Assembly: GCA_020624805.1 (NCBI GenBank)
Contig: JAHKVW010000058.1
Location: 1 to 41,137 of the forward strand
Source of the DNA: a bacterium
GTDB taxonomy: Bacteria > Bacillota > Clostridia > Oscillospirales > Acutalibacteraceae
Reading direction: 5' to 3'
DNA length: 41,137 nucleotides
The position numbers and the translations under genes were made by a program. Numbering within the stretch: the stretch's first letter is position 1; each line of letters starts with the position of its first letter. Shown here one piece after another: positions 16,378 to 24,976 of the stretch. The notes under the pieces were generated by a model that ran no database searches, was not told the DNA's origin, and saw only the letters and a program-made list of their open reading frames with translations.

Positions 16378-17154
16378 ATGTATATGTTGCTGACTGCCGA
16401 TATCGGGAATACCAATATCAAGTTTGGTATCTTCAACCATAGGGAGCTGATCCGTACACTGACCATCTCCTGTAACAAGGCAAAAACCGCCGATGAATAC
16501 GGAGTGGAGCTATACTCGCTGATCCGCGTGATGGGCATCCACCGTGATGATTTTTCCGGCTGTATCATCAGCTCCGTCGTTCCGCTCATCACCACACGCA
16601 TCGAGGACGCCGTGCGCGATATCCTCGGCGTGGATTCCGTCATCGTCGGCCCCGGCGTCAAGACGGGACTGAACATCTGCATCGAAGATCCGTCCACCCT
16701 GGGCGCGGATCTGGTATGCGCCTGTGTCGCCGCGAACGCCTATAACAAGCCGCCGATGATCGTCATCAGCATGGGTACGGCGACCGTATGGTGCGTGATC
16801 GATCAACACGGCAACATGATCGGCTGTCCGATCGCCCCGGGTCTGTCCATCTCGCTGGAGGCGCTGACCAAGAACACGGCGCTGCTGCAGGGGGTCAACT
16901 TCACCGCTCCGACGTCCGTCATCGGTAAAAATACCGACAAAAGTATCCGCGCGGGCGTGGTATGGGGCACGGTGTGCATGATCGACGGCATGATCGACAA
17001 GATCGAAAAGGAACTCGGTCAGGAATGTCATGTCATCGCCACCGGCGGACTCGCCAAAACGATCATCAGCCACTGTGAGCACAAGATCGAGCTGCATGAG
17101 AACCTGATTCTCAACGGTCTGTGCCGGATCTATGAGAAAAACAAAAAAGGTTGA
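16378..17154 (+). CDS. coaX: Type III pantothenate kinase
   Basis: Phosphorylates pantothenate in the first step of coenzyme A synthesis, in the cytoplasm; ASKHA fold. Matches to the family are the phosphate-1 motif ADIGNTN (residues 7-13), ISSVVP, VGPGVKTGLNI, GADLVC (catalytic Asp111), APGLSIS and IATGGLA. Compared with the B. subtilis enzyme as I remember it, the GADR arginine is Leu112 and the phosphate-2 motif VDFGTATT reads ISMGTATV, so the expected Asp is Ser131. This may lower activity or reflect a lineage variant. AAAGGAG precedes ATG 16378; ATG 16384 is an alternative start. An ECF S component follows about 190 bp downstream. Confidence 0.9.
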   Translation: MYMLLTADIGNTNIKFGIFNHRELIRTLTISCNKAKTADEYGVELYSLIRVMGIHRDDFSGCIISSVVPLITTRIEDAVRDILGVDSVIVGPGVKTGLNICIEDPSTLGADLVCACVAANAYNKPPMIVISMGTATVWCVIDQHGNMIGCPIAPGLSISLEALTKNTALLQGVNFTAPTSVIGKNTDKSIRAGVVWGTVCMIDGMIDKIEKELGQECHVIATGGLAKTIISHCEHKIELHENLILNGLCRIYEKNKKG

Positions 17155-17159
17155 TGGCG

Positions 17160-17280
17160 AAAGACGAATGATGAATGGTTAACACACGATTCCGCTCTCA
17201 CCTGATTATTTCAATACTAATCTAAAACGCGAAGCGTTTCCCGAAACCATTCACCATTCACTATTCACCATTCACCATAT
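17160..17280. repeat. Family C repeat with ATTCACCATTCAC edges
   Basis: The left edge GAATGATGAATGGTTAAC is inverted in the right edge ACCATTCACCATTCAC. The interior AAAACGCGAAGCGTTTCCCG recurs, with compensating changes, at 35850-35873 and 40276-40296. It separates coaX from the ECF gene. Confidence 0.75.
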
Positions 17281-17343
17281 ATTATTGCGCTTCACCTCGT
17301 CGATCATTTCGACAATCATGAGGGAGGCAGCAGGAGGTTTTTT

Positions 17344-17979
17344 ATGTCAAACGCAACAACCAACAAACAGCCCAAATTTTTTAAACCGATTTTCGCGGCT
17401 ATGCTCAGCGCATTGATTCTGCTGATGACCTTTACAGGTATCGGTTACATCCCTATCGGACCGTTGAAATTAACTTTCAATGTGCTTCCGGTAGCAGTCG
17501 GCGCGGTTATTTTGGGACCGGCATACGGCGCATTATTAGGAGGCGTATTCGGACTTTCAAGCTTCATTACATGCTTCGGTATGGACGCATTGGGAACGAT
17601 CTTTCTCAGCATCAATCCGTTTCTTCTGTTCATCATGTGCTTTGTACCGAGAGTTCTTTGCGGATTACTCCCGGGTCTTCTGTTTAAGGCATTTCCGAAA
17701 ACAGGCGCCGGAGAGGTGTTTGGATCTGCCATTTGCTGTATGCTTACCGCTGTATTGAATACCATTGGTTTCTTATCTTTGATGTGGATTTTCTTTGCCA
17801 ACGATTTAGCAACTAATCCTAACGTACTTGAATTGCTCGGTGGCGCTTCTGTTACCAGTATCATCACATTATTTGTGATGTTTGCAGGAGTGAACGCGCT
17901 GATCGAAGCCGGTATCAATCTGGTTTTAGGCTCCGCGATTTGTAAAGCACTGTTTGTTCTTATCAAGAAATTCAACTAA
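17344..17979 (+). CDS. ECF transporter S component, possibly for pantothenate
   Basis: Membrane substrate-binding subunit of an energy-coupling factor transporter; it needs the shared EcfA/EcfA'/EcfT module, which is not in this window. It has six hydrophobic segments in 211 residues. The N-terminus contains KPIFAAMLSALILLMTF, then FNVLPVAVGAVILGPAYGALLGGVFGLSSF, the usual S-component pattern with the Ala/Gly-rich helix that packs on EcfT. AGGAGG precedes ATG 17344. Proximity to the pantothenate kinase gene makes pantothenate the best guess for the vitamin, but this is inference. The coding sequence looks more AT-rich, with more A/T-ending codons, than its neighbours. Confidence 0.85.
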   Translation: MSNATTNKQPKFFKPIFAAMLSALILLMTFTGIGYIPIGPLKLTFNVLPVAVGAVILGPAYGALLGGVFGLSSFITCFGMDALGTIFLSINPFLLFIMCFVPRVLCGLLPGLLFKAFPKTGAGEVFGSAICCMLTAVLNTIGFLSLMWIFFANDLATNPNVLELLGGASVTSIITLFVMFAGVNALIEAGINLVLGSAICKALFVLIKKFN

Positions 17980-17987
17980 TACGACAA

Positions 17988-18017
17988 AGCGCTCTGTATC
18001 ACACGGTACAGAGCGCT
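17988..18017 (+). terminator. Terminator of the ECF S-component gene
   Basis: Perfect 11-bp arms AGCGCTCTGTA and TACAGAGCGCT with an 8-base loop, followed by GTTTTTATT. It may also serve the convergent gene ending at 18022, though the T-run is weaker on that side. Confidence 0.85.
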
Positions 18018-18021
18018 GTTT

Positions 18022-19005
18022 TTATTCACTATCATATTGATCCGTTTCTTCCGTCGGTTCGGGAGCGGGCGGATCATCCGGCTCGGGGAGTGCTTCCCCG
18101 GGCTTTTCTTCATTTTGTTTTGCTTTGTCCTTTGACCTTTTGCCGATGAGGATGCCCAGCCATACCAGCCCACCGATCAACAGCGGGATCCCCGCGCCGA
18201 TCAGTATCCATTTGAGTACGCTGTCACTTCGCCGCAGGTCAAAGATCCCGGGCGGCGTTTCTTCTTCGTCCTCGCCGATGCTGAGATCGGAACCGCCCGC
18301 GCCGCGTTTGGAGGTCGCAATACCGGAGGAGGTCCCGTCGGTGCGGCTCACCTTGGCGGCGGCCTCGACGTCATCCTTGCCGAGCTTGACGGTCAAAGAA
18401 TGATCGTTCCAATCGGACAACAGCTTTTTGTCCGCGTCTGCCGCCTGAGACATATGCAGGGTGAAGTCGGTCGAGCCCTCTTTGAGTGCCTTGAACGACA
18501 CACGGCAGAGCTTTCCGCTGACCGATTTTTCGGAGGCGTAGGCAAAGGAGACCTTGCCCTTCTGTGAATGATCGCGCACCGTTGCCGCGCTGTCGTCGGC
18601 AACAACGGAATAATAGCCGACCATATCATCCGCAAAGCGCAGTTCAAACACCGCCGCGGTCACTTCGCGGGCGCTGTACACATCGATATAAAAGACGGCG
18701 CTTCTCTCCGAACGGGGCGTGTATTCGATGGAGCAATCCTGCGCCGCATAGCAGGTGCAAAACGGCAGGAGCCATATCAGCAGAAGCGCAAATGTGATCA
18801 GTCTGATCGGTTGAGATTGGACGCGTACGTCTTTTTCTCGCGCTGGCATTTTATGTTGAGATCGCCACAGGGCTGAAGCCCATCGCAATGGTTTATTCGG
18901 TTGAGATTGCCACAATCCTTGCGGATTTCGCAATGACTGATTTGGTTGAGATTGCCACAATCCTAACGGATTTCGCAATGACATTTTATATTGAGCACGC
19001 TTCAT
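18022..19005 (-). CDS. Cohesin-like membrane-anchored surface protein with repeat-encoded N-terminus
   Basis: Predicted cell-surface protein of unknown function. After a hydrophobic export segment (LITFALLLIWLLPFCTCYA, about residues 69-87) comes a beta-rich domain of about 120 residues (VFYIDVYSAREVTAAVFELRF ... GKLCRVSFKALKEGSTDFTL) that resembles cohesin or carbohydrate-module Ig-like folds. A linker, one transmembrane helix (ILIGAGIPLLIGGLVWLGILI) and an acidic, proline-rich cytoplasmic tail follow. The start is unclear. ATG 19005 overlaps the SDR stop as ATGA, suggesting coupled translation, but then residues 8-50 are read from three family D repeats (LRNPxGLWQSQPN). ATG 18849 (MPAREK) would give a normal signal peptide but has no Shine-Dalgarno. 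Confidence 0.65.
   Translation of the reverse strand: MKRAQYKMSLRNPLGLWQSQPNQSLRNPQGLWQSQPNKPLRWASALWRSQHKMPAREKDVRVQSQPIRLITFALLLIWLLPFCTCYAAQDCSIEYTPRSERSAVFYIDVYSAREVTAAVFELRFADDMVGYYSVVADDSAATVRDHSQKGKVSFAYASEKSVSGKLCRVSFKALKEGSTDFTLHMSQAADADKKLLSDWNDHSLTVKLGKDDVEAAAKVSRTDGTSSGIATSKRGAGGSDLSIGEDEEETPPGIFDLRRSDSVLKWILIGAGIPLLIGGLVWLGILIGKRSKDKAKQNEEKPGEALPEPDDPPAPEPTEETDQYDSE
18853..18985. repeat. Three tandem family D repeats inside the 5' part of a reading frame
   Basis: The motif GAGATTGCCACAATCCT..CGGATTTCGCAATGAC occurs at about 18904-18935 and 18952-18982, with a diverged copy at 18853-18893 (GAGATCGCCACAGGGC). The repeats are spaced about 48-51 bp apart and keep the minus-strand frame open. 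Confidence 0.8.
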
Positions 19006-19733
19006 ATCACCATACCGCCGTTAACGGAAAGAACCTGTCCCGTGATGAATCGGGCTTTTTCGGACGCGAGGAACAGTACCGCGTCGGCGATATCCTCGGG
19101 AGAGCCGAGGCTTGTCAGAGGTGTTTCATCCTTCAAGGCGGCAACATCCTCGTCGGAGAAGCCCGCCATCATATCGGTCATCACCACGCCGGGCGATACC
19201 GCGTTAATGCGTACACCGGAGGGTCCGACCTCCTTCGCGAGCGCCTTGGTCAGACCGATCACGCCCGCCTTCGCGGCGGAATACGCCGCCTCGCAGGACG
19301 CGCCGACCTCGCCCCACATCGAGGCGATATTGACGATCACGCCGCTGTGGGCGCGGATCATATCGACGAGCGCCTCGCGGCAGCAGTAAAATGCGCCGGA
19401 GAGATCGGTATCGATCAGCCGCCGCCACTCATCGTCGGTCATATCGGTCAGCAGTCCCACATGAGCGATACCGGCGTTGTTGACGAGGACGTCTACAGTG
19501 CCCAGCTCCTTGCGGACGGCAGCAAACATCCCTTTGACCTGCGCGCTGTCGGCAACATCCGCCTGTACGGCAAACGCTTTGACGCCGAGAGCTTCGATCT
19601 CTTTGACAAGCGCGAGTGCCTTTGCTTCACTGCGGCAGTAATTCAGCGCCACATCATAGCCCGCCTTTGCAAAGGATAACGCGCATTGCGCCCCGATCCC
19701 GCGGGACGCGCCCGTGATCAATACCGTACTCAT
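19002..19733 (-). CDS. Short-chain dehydrogenase/reductase (FabG-like)
   Basis: NAD(P)H-dependent oxidoreductase of the classical SDR family. The cofactor motif TGASRGIG is at residues 7-14, NNAG near 85-88, and the catalytic Ser138 (NIASMWG), Tyr151 and Lys155 (YSAAKAG) are present. The family tail ITGQVLSVNGG is near the C-terminus. 243 residues is typical of 3-oxoacyl-ACP reductases, but no fatty-acid genes are nearby, so the substrate could equally be a sugar or other alcohol. GGAGG lies 7 bases before ATG 19733. Its stop codon overlaps the start codon of the cohesin-like gene in an ATGA arrangement. Confidence 0.92.
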   Translation of the reverse strand: MSTVLITGASRGIGAQCALSFAKAGYDVALNYCRSEAKALALVKEIEALGVKAFAVQADVADSAQVKGMFAAVRKELGTVDVLVNNAGIAHVGLLTDMTDDEWRRLIDTDLSGAFYCCREALVDMIRAHSGVIVNIASMWGEVGASCEAAYSAAKAGVIGLTKALAKEVGPSGVRINAVSPGVVMTDMMAGFSDEDVAALKDETPLTSLGSPEDIADAVLFLASEKARFITGQVLSVNGGMVI

Positions 19734-19791
19734 AATTCAGCCTCCGTATAAACTTCTCCGGTGCAAGCAGCGGAGTATTTGACCCTTTTTA

Positions 19792-19897
19792 ATCGGTTGA
19801 GATTGCCACAGGTCGCATTTCAAATTGTCATTGCGAGGAGGAACATTGTTCCGACGTGGCAATCTCACCCTTAACGATTGCGCCCTTCGCAATGACT
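19792..19897. repeat. Family D repeat
   Basis: It contains GGTTGAGATTGCCACAGG, GTCATTGCGAGGAGG, the small palindrome GGAACATTGTTCC, GTGGCAATCTCA and TTCGCAATGAC. The order of blocks matches the copy at 10793-10905. Confidence 0.85.
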
Positions 19898-19909
19898 ATT
19901 TTGAATAAA

Positions 19910-19944
19910 GGCAACACCGCGTCATTCAGTTGTGCGGTGTTGCC
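19910..19944 (-). terminator. Terminator of the potassium-uptake gene group
   Basis: Perfect 11-bp arms GGCAACACCGC (19910-19920) and GCGGTGTTGCC (19934-19944). The minus strand continues TTTATTC, after the trkH stop codon at 19968. Confidence 0.85.
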
Positions 19945-19967
19945 TTGCGTTGATCAAATAATCTCAG

Positions 19968-21422
19968 TTAATTTCTTTTCCACGCCGCGGGCATGAAGAT
20001 CAGCAGGAACGGATAGAGCTCCAGACGTCCCGCGAGCATATTGAAGCAAAAGACGATCTTGGAGAACACGGTGAAGCCCGCGTAGTTACCGGTGGAGCCG
20101 ACGACGTTCATACCGGGACCGGTGTTGTTCAAGGTCGCCAGAACACTGGAAAAGCTCGTCATAAAATCAAAGCCGTTCAAGGAGATCAGGATCGTCGTGA
20201 CGATGACGATCGCCATATAGATCGCGAAGAACACGCTGACGGAACGGCTCACCTCGTGGGTGACCTTTTTGCTGTCCATCTTGACGGTATGGACGGTGCG
20301 CGGATGCAGGATCAGGGTGAATTCCTTTTTGATGCCCTTGAGCAGGATGACAAAGCGCGATACCTTCAAACCGCCGCCGGTAGAACCGGCACAGGCGCCG
20401 ATACAGGTCGCGATGAGCACCAGCGTTTTGGAGAACTCCGGCCATTTGTTGACGTCGGTGATCGCCATACCGGTGGAGGATTCGATCGAGGTGATATAGA
20501 AATAACTCTGGTGGAACGACTGGAAGAAGCTGCCCTCAAACATCCCGTGAGAGGACAGATCGATCGCGATCGCCACGGTAAAGGCAAGGGTGAGCCCGAT
20601 ATAGACCCACAGCTCCTCGTTCTTGAACGCCTGCTTGAAACGGCGGGAGAGGATCGCGATATAGACGTAAAAATTGACGCCGAACAGCATCATAAAGATC
20701 GCGACGACCGTTTGCAGATACGGGCTGAAACGCGCCATCGAATCGTTGTAGACCATAAAGCCGCCGGTACCCGCCGTGGAGAACGAGGTGGTCACCGCGT
20801 CGAACAGGTTCATCCCGCCGAACAACAGCAGGACACATTCAAATACGGTCAGGCCGCAGTAGATCGCGTACAGCAGCGCCGCGTAGTTGCGGAGCTTGGG
20901 CATACTTTTGTTGACGGAGGGGCCGGTGGATTCCGCTTTCATCAGGTTGATCGACTGGTTCGCGCCCAGACGCGGGATGATTGCGAGCAGGAACACGACA
21001 ACGCCCATGCCGCCCAGAAAATGGGAGAAGCTGCGCCAGAACAGCATACAGCGGGGCAGGTGCTCGATCTCGGTCAGGATCGTGGCGCCCGTCGTGGTAA
21101 AGCCGGAGACCGTCTCGAAAAACGCGTCGACAAAATGCGGGATCGTTTGGGAGATCCACAGCGGCAGACAGCCCGCCAGCGACAGCAGCAGCCACGAAAA
21201 CGCCGTTGCCGCAAAGCCGTCCTTGAGGTACATCACGTTGCTCTGCGGCTTTTTAATGACCATCAGAACGCCGATCGCGATCATGACAAGTCCGATGATG
21301 ATAAAGTACTTGAGATCCGCCCATTCGTGATAGCAGACGCCGACGAGGGTGGACAGCTGCATACAAGCGCCCTCTATCACCAGTACCCAGCCGAGGATAT
21401 AAACAATTAACCGTTTATTCAT
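19968..21422 (-). CDS. trkH: Potassium uptake channel subunit TrkH
   Basis: Membrane pore subunit for K+ uptake, gated by a cytoplasmic TrkA partner. It has four M1-P-M2 repeats. Pore-loop sequences with filter glycines include TVSGFTTTGATILTE, TSFSTAGTGGFMVYN, SIESSTGMAITD and NNTGPGMNV. Conserved segments FSHFLGGMGVVVFLLAI and GACAGSTGGGLKVSR are present. 484 residues fits the TrkH type rather than the shorter KtrB. The start ATG 21422 follows GGAG. The gene lies 87 bp downstream of trkA on the same strand and closes the ktrB-ktrA-trkA-trkH run. Confidence 0.93.
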   Translation of the reverse strand: MNKRLIVYILGWVLVIEGACMQLSTLVGVCYHEWADLKYFIIIGLVMIAIGVLMVIKKPQSNVMYLKDGFAATAFSWLLLSLAGCLPLWISQTIPHFVDAFFETVSGFTTTGATILTEIEHLPRCMLFWRSFSHFLGGMGVVVFLLAIIPRLGANQSINLMKAESTGPSVNKSMPKLRNYAALLYAIYCGLTVFECVLLLFGGMNLFDAVTTSFSTAGTGGFMVYNDSMARFSPYLQTVVAIFMMLFGVNFYVYIAILSRRFKQAFKNEELWVYIGLTLAFTVAIAIDLSSHGMFEGSFFQSFHQSYFYITSIESSTGMAITDVNKWPEFSKTLVLIATCIGACAGSTGGGLKVSRFVILLKGIKKEFTLILHPRTVHTVKMDSKKVTHEVSRSVSVFFAIYMAIVIVTTILISLNGFDFMTSFSSVLATLNNTGPGMNVVGSTGNYAGFTVFSKIVFCFNMLAGRLELYPFLLIFMPAAWKRN

Positions 21423-21509
21423 ATTGCTTCTCCGTCAATCGTTTCGTGTAATACAGCGCCCACGGCAAAACCGTGAGCGTCAAAGGAAAGATGCAGACCG
21501 GATCGGCCT

Positions 21510-22868
21510 TTATCTCAATATATCTTTCAGGTCGGCAAGGCCCTTGTGCTTGGTGATCACAATGACCCTGTCACCCGGCTCGATGGTATCGTTACCGCCG
21601 GGCATGATCAGCTTACCGCCGCGGCTGACACAGACGATCTGCAGATCGTTTTTCAGATTCAGCTGTGCCAGCGGTACGGAGGTGACGGCGCTCTTATCTC
21701 TGACGATGAATTCCAGCGCCTCGGCACGGTCGTTGTTGACCTTATACATCGTTTCGACGTTGTTGCCGACGGTGTTCTGCATACCGCGGACATAGCGCGC
21801 GATATACTCACCGGTGAGCTGCTTGGGACGGATCACGCTGTCCAGCGGCAGGGTATCCACCACGGAGGAGAACTTGAGGTTGCCGAGCTCCGTGATGACC
21901 TTTGCTCTCTCGTTGACCCGCTTGACATAAAGCGAGGCGAGCAGGTTCTCTTCATCGGTATTCATCAGGCACACCACGCCGTCCGCGCGGTCGATATGCT
22001 CGCTTAGCAGCATATCCTCATCCATCGCGTCGGCGTTGATGATCATCACGCCGTTCAGATTATCGGAGAGCTCCTCACAGCGGACGGGATCCTTTTCGAT
22101 GATCCTGACGTTGACCCCGGCTTCATGCAGGATCTTCGCCAGATAAAAGCCGATCTTACTGCCGCCGAGGATAAAGACGGAACGACCCTTGTTCGAGATC
22201 GTTCCCAGTGTTTTGAGCAGCTTAGCCGCCGCGCCGGAGGGTGCGACAAAGGATACCATATCGTTCGCCTGCATGACAAAATCGCCGTTGGGGATATAGA
22301 CCTCGCCGTCTCTCTCGACAAAAACGATGCGCACCTTGCCCTTGAGGATAGAGGCGCAGTCCGCGACCTTCTTGCCCGAGATGGGCGTCGATTCATTCAG
22401 GCGGATCTTGATGAAATCCACGTGACCCTTCGCGAAGGAGCTGATCTTTACCGCGCCGGGGAACTTGACCAGACGGGAGATCTCGGAGGCGCAGGTGTAT
22501 TCGGGGTTGATCGCCAGAGTGAGCTTGAGCTGTCCCTTGATCTTATCCACATCGTGGATGTATTCGGGATTGCGCACGCGCGCGATCGTCGAGCCGATGC
22601 CGGCGTTCTTAGCGAGCAGACAGGTGTAGAGGTTCAGCTCATCCGTCGCGGTGACGGCGATCAGCAGATCCGCCGATTCGACCCCTGCCTCATGCAGCAC
22701 GGTATAGGTCGCGCCGTTACCCTGTATTGCCATGACGTTCTGGGTATCGGCGATCCTTTCGAGCGCGTCATACCGCTCGTCGATCACGGTCACGGAATGG
22801 CCTTCTTCGTTGAGCTGTTCCGCGATCGAGCGACCGACACGGCCGCATCCTACGATAATGATATTCAT
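21510..22868 (-). CDS. trkA: Trk potassium uptake regulator TrkA (two RCK halves)
   Basis: Peripheral cytoplasmic gating ring for TrkH. There are two tandem RCK_N/RCK_C units. The first nucleotide-binding motif is VGCGRVGRSIAEQL (residues about 5-18) with acidic VIDE at the strand end. The second is ILGGSKIGFYLAKIL (about 233-247) with IIEKD, which departs from the canonical GxGxxG in the first glycine pair. Each half ends in a TrkA_C domain (KISSFAKGHVDFIKIRL; ...IVCVSRGGKLIMPGGNDTIEPGDRVIVIT). Length 452 is standard. GAGGT precedes ATG 22868. Adjacent trkH is its partner. Confidence 0.94.
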   Translation of the reverse strand: MNIIIVGCGRVGRSIAEQLNEEGHSVTVIDERYDALERIADTQNVMAIQGNGATYTVLHEAGVESADLLIAVTATDELNLYTCLLAKNAGIGSTIARVRNPEYIHDVDKIKGQLKLTLAINPEYTCASEISRLVKFPGAVKISSFAKGHVDFIKIRLNESTPISGKKVADCASILKGKVRIVFVERDGEVYIPNGDFVMQANDMVSFVAPSGAAAKLLKTLGTISNKGRSVFILGGSKIGFYLAKILHEAGVNVRIIEKDPVRCEELSDNLNGVMIINADAMDEDMLLSEHIDRADGVVCLMNTDEENLLASLYVKRVNERAKVITELGNLKFSSVVDTLPLDSVIRPKQLTGEYIARYVRGMQNTVGNNVETMYKVNNDRAEALEFIVRDKSAVTSVPLAQLNLKNDLQIVCVSRGGKLIMPGGNDTIEPGDRVIVITKHKGLADLKDILR

Positions 22869-22966
22869 AAAAATTACCTCGCCAAATGATCTTATCGTAT
22901 CTTAATCATCAATCACTACAGGGCTGAACACGCGTGTTTGCTCTGTGCGATGACTGTTTTGAAGCA

Positions 22967-23614
22967 TCAGAATTTAAAGCACTTTCGAAGCTTCTTATAC
23001 TCGCCGAGCACCAAAAGCGACATGTCTTTTGTCAAAACCGTATCCGGTCTGACAATAAAGCTCATCACGTCATTTTCCCGGATGCCGATGATGGTCAGCT
23101 CGAATTTTCTTCTGACGTCCAGCTGAAGGATCGTCTTGCCGATCCACTCGTCGGGGATGGTGACCTCATAGATCGAATGGGTGTCATCGAGCTGGATATA
23201 TTCAAGCAGATGATCGGAGCTGTAGCGGATCGCCGCCCAACGCGCGACCTGCTTTTCGGGATAGACCACTTTATCCGCACCGTTGCGCAGGAGGAACAGC
23301 TCCTGACCGTCGCGTTCCGCTCGCGCGACAACAAACTTCGCGCCGAGCTCCTTTAACAGATAGGTCGTTTCCAGAGAGCTCTGAAAATCGTTGCTGATCG
23401 TGACGAAGCAAACGTCAAAATTATTGATGCCGAGCGAGCGCAGATACGCCTCGTTGGTGCTGTTGCCGATCTGGGCGTCCGTGACGAACTCCAGCGCGTT
23501 GTTGACCCTGTCTTCATCGTGATCGATGCCGAGCACATCGTGTCCGAGCTGAGTGAGCTGGATCGCGATATTGCGTCCGAATCTTCCGAGTCCGATCAAT
23601 AAAATAGATTTCAT
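22967..23614 (-). CDS. ktrA: Ktr potassium channel regulatory subunit KtrA
   Basis: Single RCK-domain protein that forms the octameric nucleotide-binding ring under KtrB. Motif LIGLGRFGRNIAIQL (residues 5-19), GIDHDEDRVN for ribose contact, and a TrkA_C domain over the last 75 residues (IYEVTIPDEWIGKTILQLDVR ... LLVLGEYKKL). 215 residues matches KtrA/KtrC. The family binds ATP/ADP and, in Firmicutes, c-di-AMP at the C-terminal domain; that control is family knowledge and is not shown here. It lies 24 bp downstream of ktrB on the same strand and is presumably co-transcribed with it. Confidence 0.93.
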   Translation of the reverse strand: MKSILLIGLGRFGRNIAIQLTQLGHDVLGIDHDEDRVNNALEFVTDAQIGNSTNEAYLRSLGINNFDVCFVTISNDFQSSLETTYLLKELGAKFVVARAERDGQELFLLRNGADKVVYPEKQVARWAAIRYSSDHLLEYIQLDDTHSIYEVTIPDEWIGKTILQLDVRRKFELTIIGIRENDVMSFIVRPDTVLTKDMSLLVLGEYKKLRKCFKF

Positions 23615-23638
23615 GTTAATCTCCTTGTAACGTTTCTA

Positions 23639-24976
23639 TTATCCTACCGTGATCGATTCTTTCGGCAGCTTGGTCAGCTTCATGGTCGAGCCGGACAGCG
23701 CCGCGTAGATAATGGTCAGACCGCCGACTCTGCCGAGGAACATCAACAGGATAAGGATCACCTGTGAGATCACGCCGAGTCCCGGGGTGATGCCGAGCGT
23801 CAGTCCGACGGTGCCGACCGCCGACGCGGTCTCAAAGATACACACGCCGAACGGCAGATCCTCGACCATTGAGATCACCGCCGCGCTGAAAAAGCAAAGC
23901 GTGAAGTACATCAGAAAAAGCGTGGTAGCCGTTTTGACGGTGCCCGACTCGATCCTTCTGCCGAAGCATTCGGGATCTTCCTTTCTCTTGAAGGAAGCGA
24001 TCGCGTTTTTGAACAGCACAGCGACGGTGACGGTTTTCATACCGCCCGCCGTGGATCCGGGAGAACCGCCGATCAGCATCAGAATGATCATCACAGCCAA
24101 GCCGAATTTTGACATCGAGTTGAGGTCGAGCGTATTGAAGCCCGCGGTTCTGGGCGTGACCGCCTGAAACAGCGATCCGAATATCCTTTGAGCGATCGGC
24201 AGCTCAGCAAAATCATGGAAGAAATAGAGCAACGCCGGGATCGCGATCAAAATCGCGGAGGTCGCGATGACGATCTTGCTCTGCAGCCGATAGCGCTTGA
24301 AGCGGAATTTATTAGTGACGACGTCTCTCCACGTCATGAAGCCGATACCGCCGATGATGATCAGCAGCATGATGACGATATTGACGACAGGATGATCGGA
24401 AAGAGCGGTCAGTGAAGCGAATTTTTGATCCGGCGTGCCCATCAGATCAAAGCCCGCGTTGCAAAAGGCGGATACGGAATGGAAGATCGCCATCCATACG
24501 CCCCTCGCGCCGTGGCTTTGCACAAACACCGGCATCATAATGACAGCGCCCGTCAGCTCGATGATCGCGGTGCCCTTGACGACGAACTTGGTCAATCGGA
24601 CGATACCGCCCAGACTGGGCGCGGAGATCGCGTTCTGCATGGTGTTGCGCTGGCTGAACGAGAATCGCTTGCCGGACAGCAGGACAAAGGACGCCGCCAT
24701 CGTGATGACGCCCAGTCCTCCGACCTGGATCAGAGCCAGGATGATGATCTGTCCGAACAGCGACCAGTGGGTCGCGGTGTCCCGCACGATCAGTCCCGTC
24801 ACACAGACCGCCGACGTAGAGGTGAACAGCGTCTGATTGAACGGTGTGACGACTCTGTCCCGTGAGGAGATGGGGAGCATCAACAGCAGCGCTCCCAAAA
24901 GGATCACCCCGACAAAGCCGAGGATGATGATCTGAAACGACGAAAGCCGCTTTTTCTTTTTGATTGGTCTGGTCAT
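23639..24976 (-). CDS. ktrB: Ktr potassium channel subunit KtrB
   Basis: Membrane pore for Na+-dependent K+ uptake. The first pore loop, LFTSTSAVCVTGLIV, and GGSPGSTAGGMKT are characteristic of KtrB. 445 residues and four pore repeats agree. The start ATG at 24974-24976 is preceded by AGGAGGG; an in-frame ATG at 25042 lies upstream of the binding site and close to the promoter. The N-terminus is strongly basic (RPIKKKKR). It heads the potassium group, reading ktrB-ktrA, then trkA-trkH. Confidence 0.93.
   Translation of the reverse strand: MTRPIKKKKRLSSFQIIILGFVGVILLGALLLMLPISSRDRVVTPFNQTLFTSTSAVCVTGLIVRDTATHWSLFGQIIILALIQVGGLGVITMAASFVLLSGKRFSFSQRNTMQNAISAPSLGGIVRLTKFVVKGTAIIELTGAVIMMPVFVQSHGARGVWMAIFHSVSAFCNAGFDLMGTPDQKFASLTALSDHPVVNIVIMLLIIIGGIGFMTWRDVVTNKFRFKRYRLQSKIVIATSAILIAIPALLYFFHDFAELPIAQRIFGSLFQAVTPRTAGFNTLDLNSMSKFGLAVMIILMLIGGSPGSTAGGMKTVTVAVLFKNAIASFKRKEDPECFGRRIESGTVKTATTLFLMYFTLCFFSAAVISMVEDLPFGVCIFETASAVGTVGLTLGITPGLGVISQVILILLMFLGRVGGLTIIYAALSGSTMKLTKLPKESITVG

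Noticed and set aside
20256..21410. Plus-strand open frame of 384 codons opposite trkH
   Set aside because: The protein is Arg/Asp/Gln-rich low-complexity shadow sequence antisense to a clear trkH gene.
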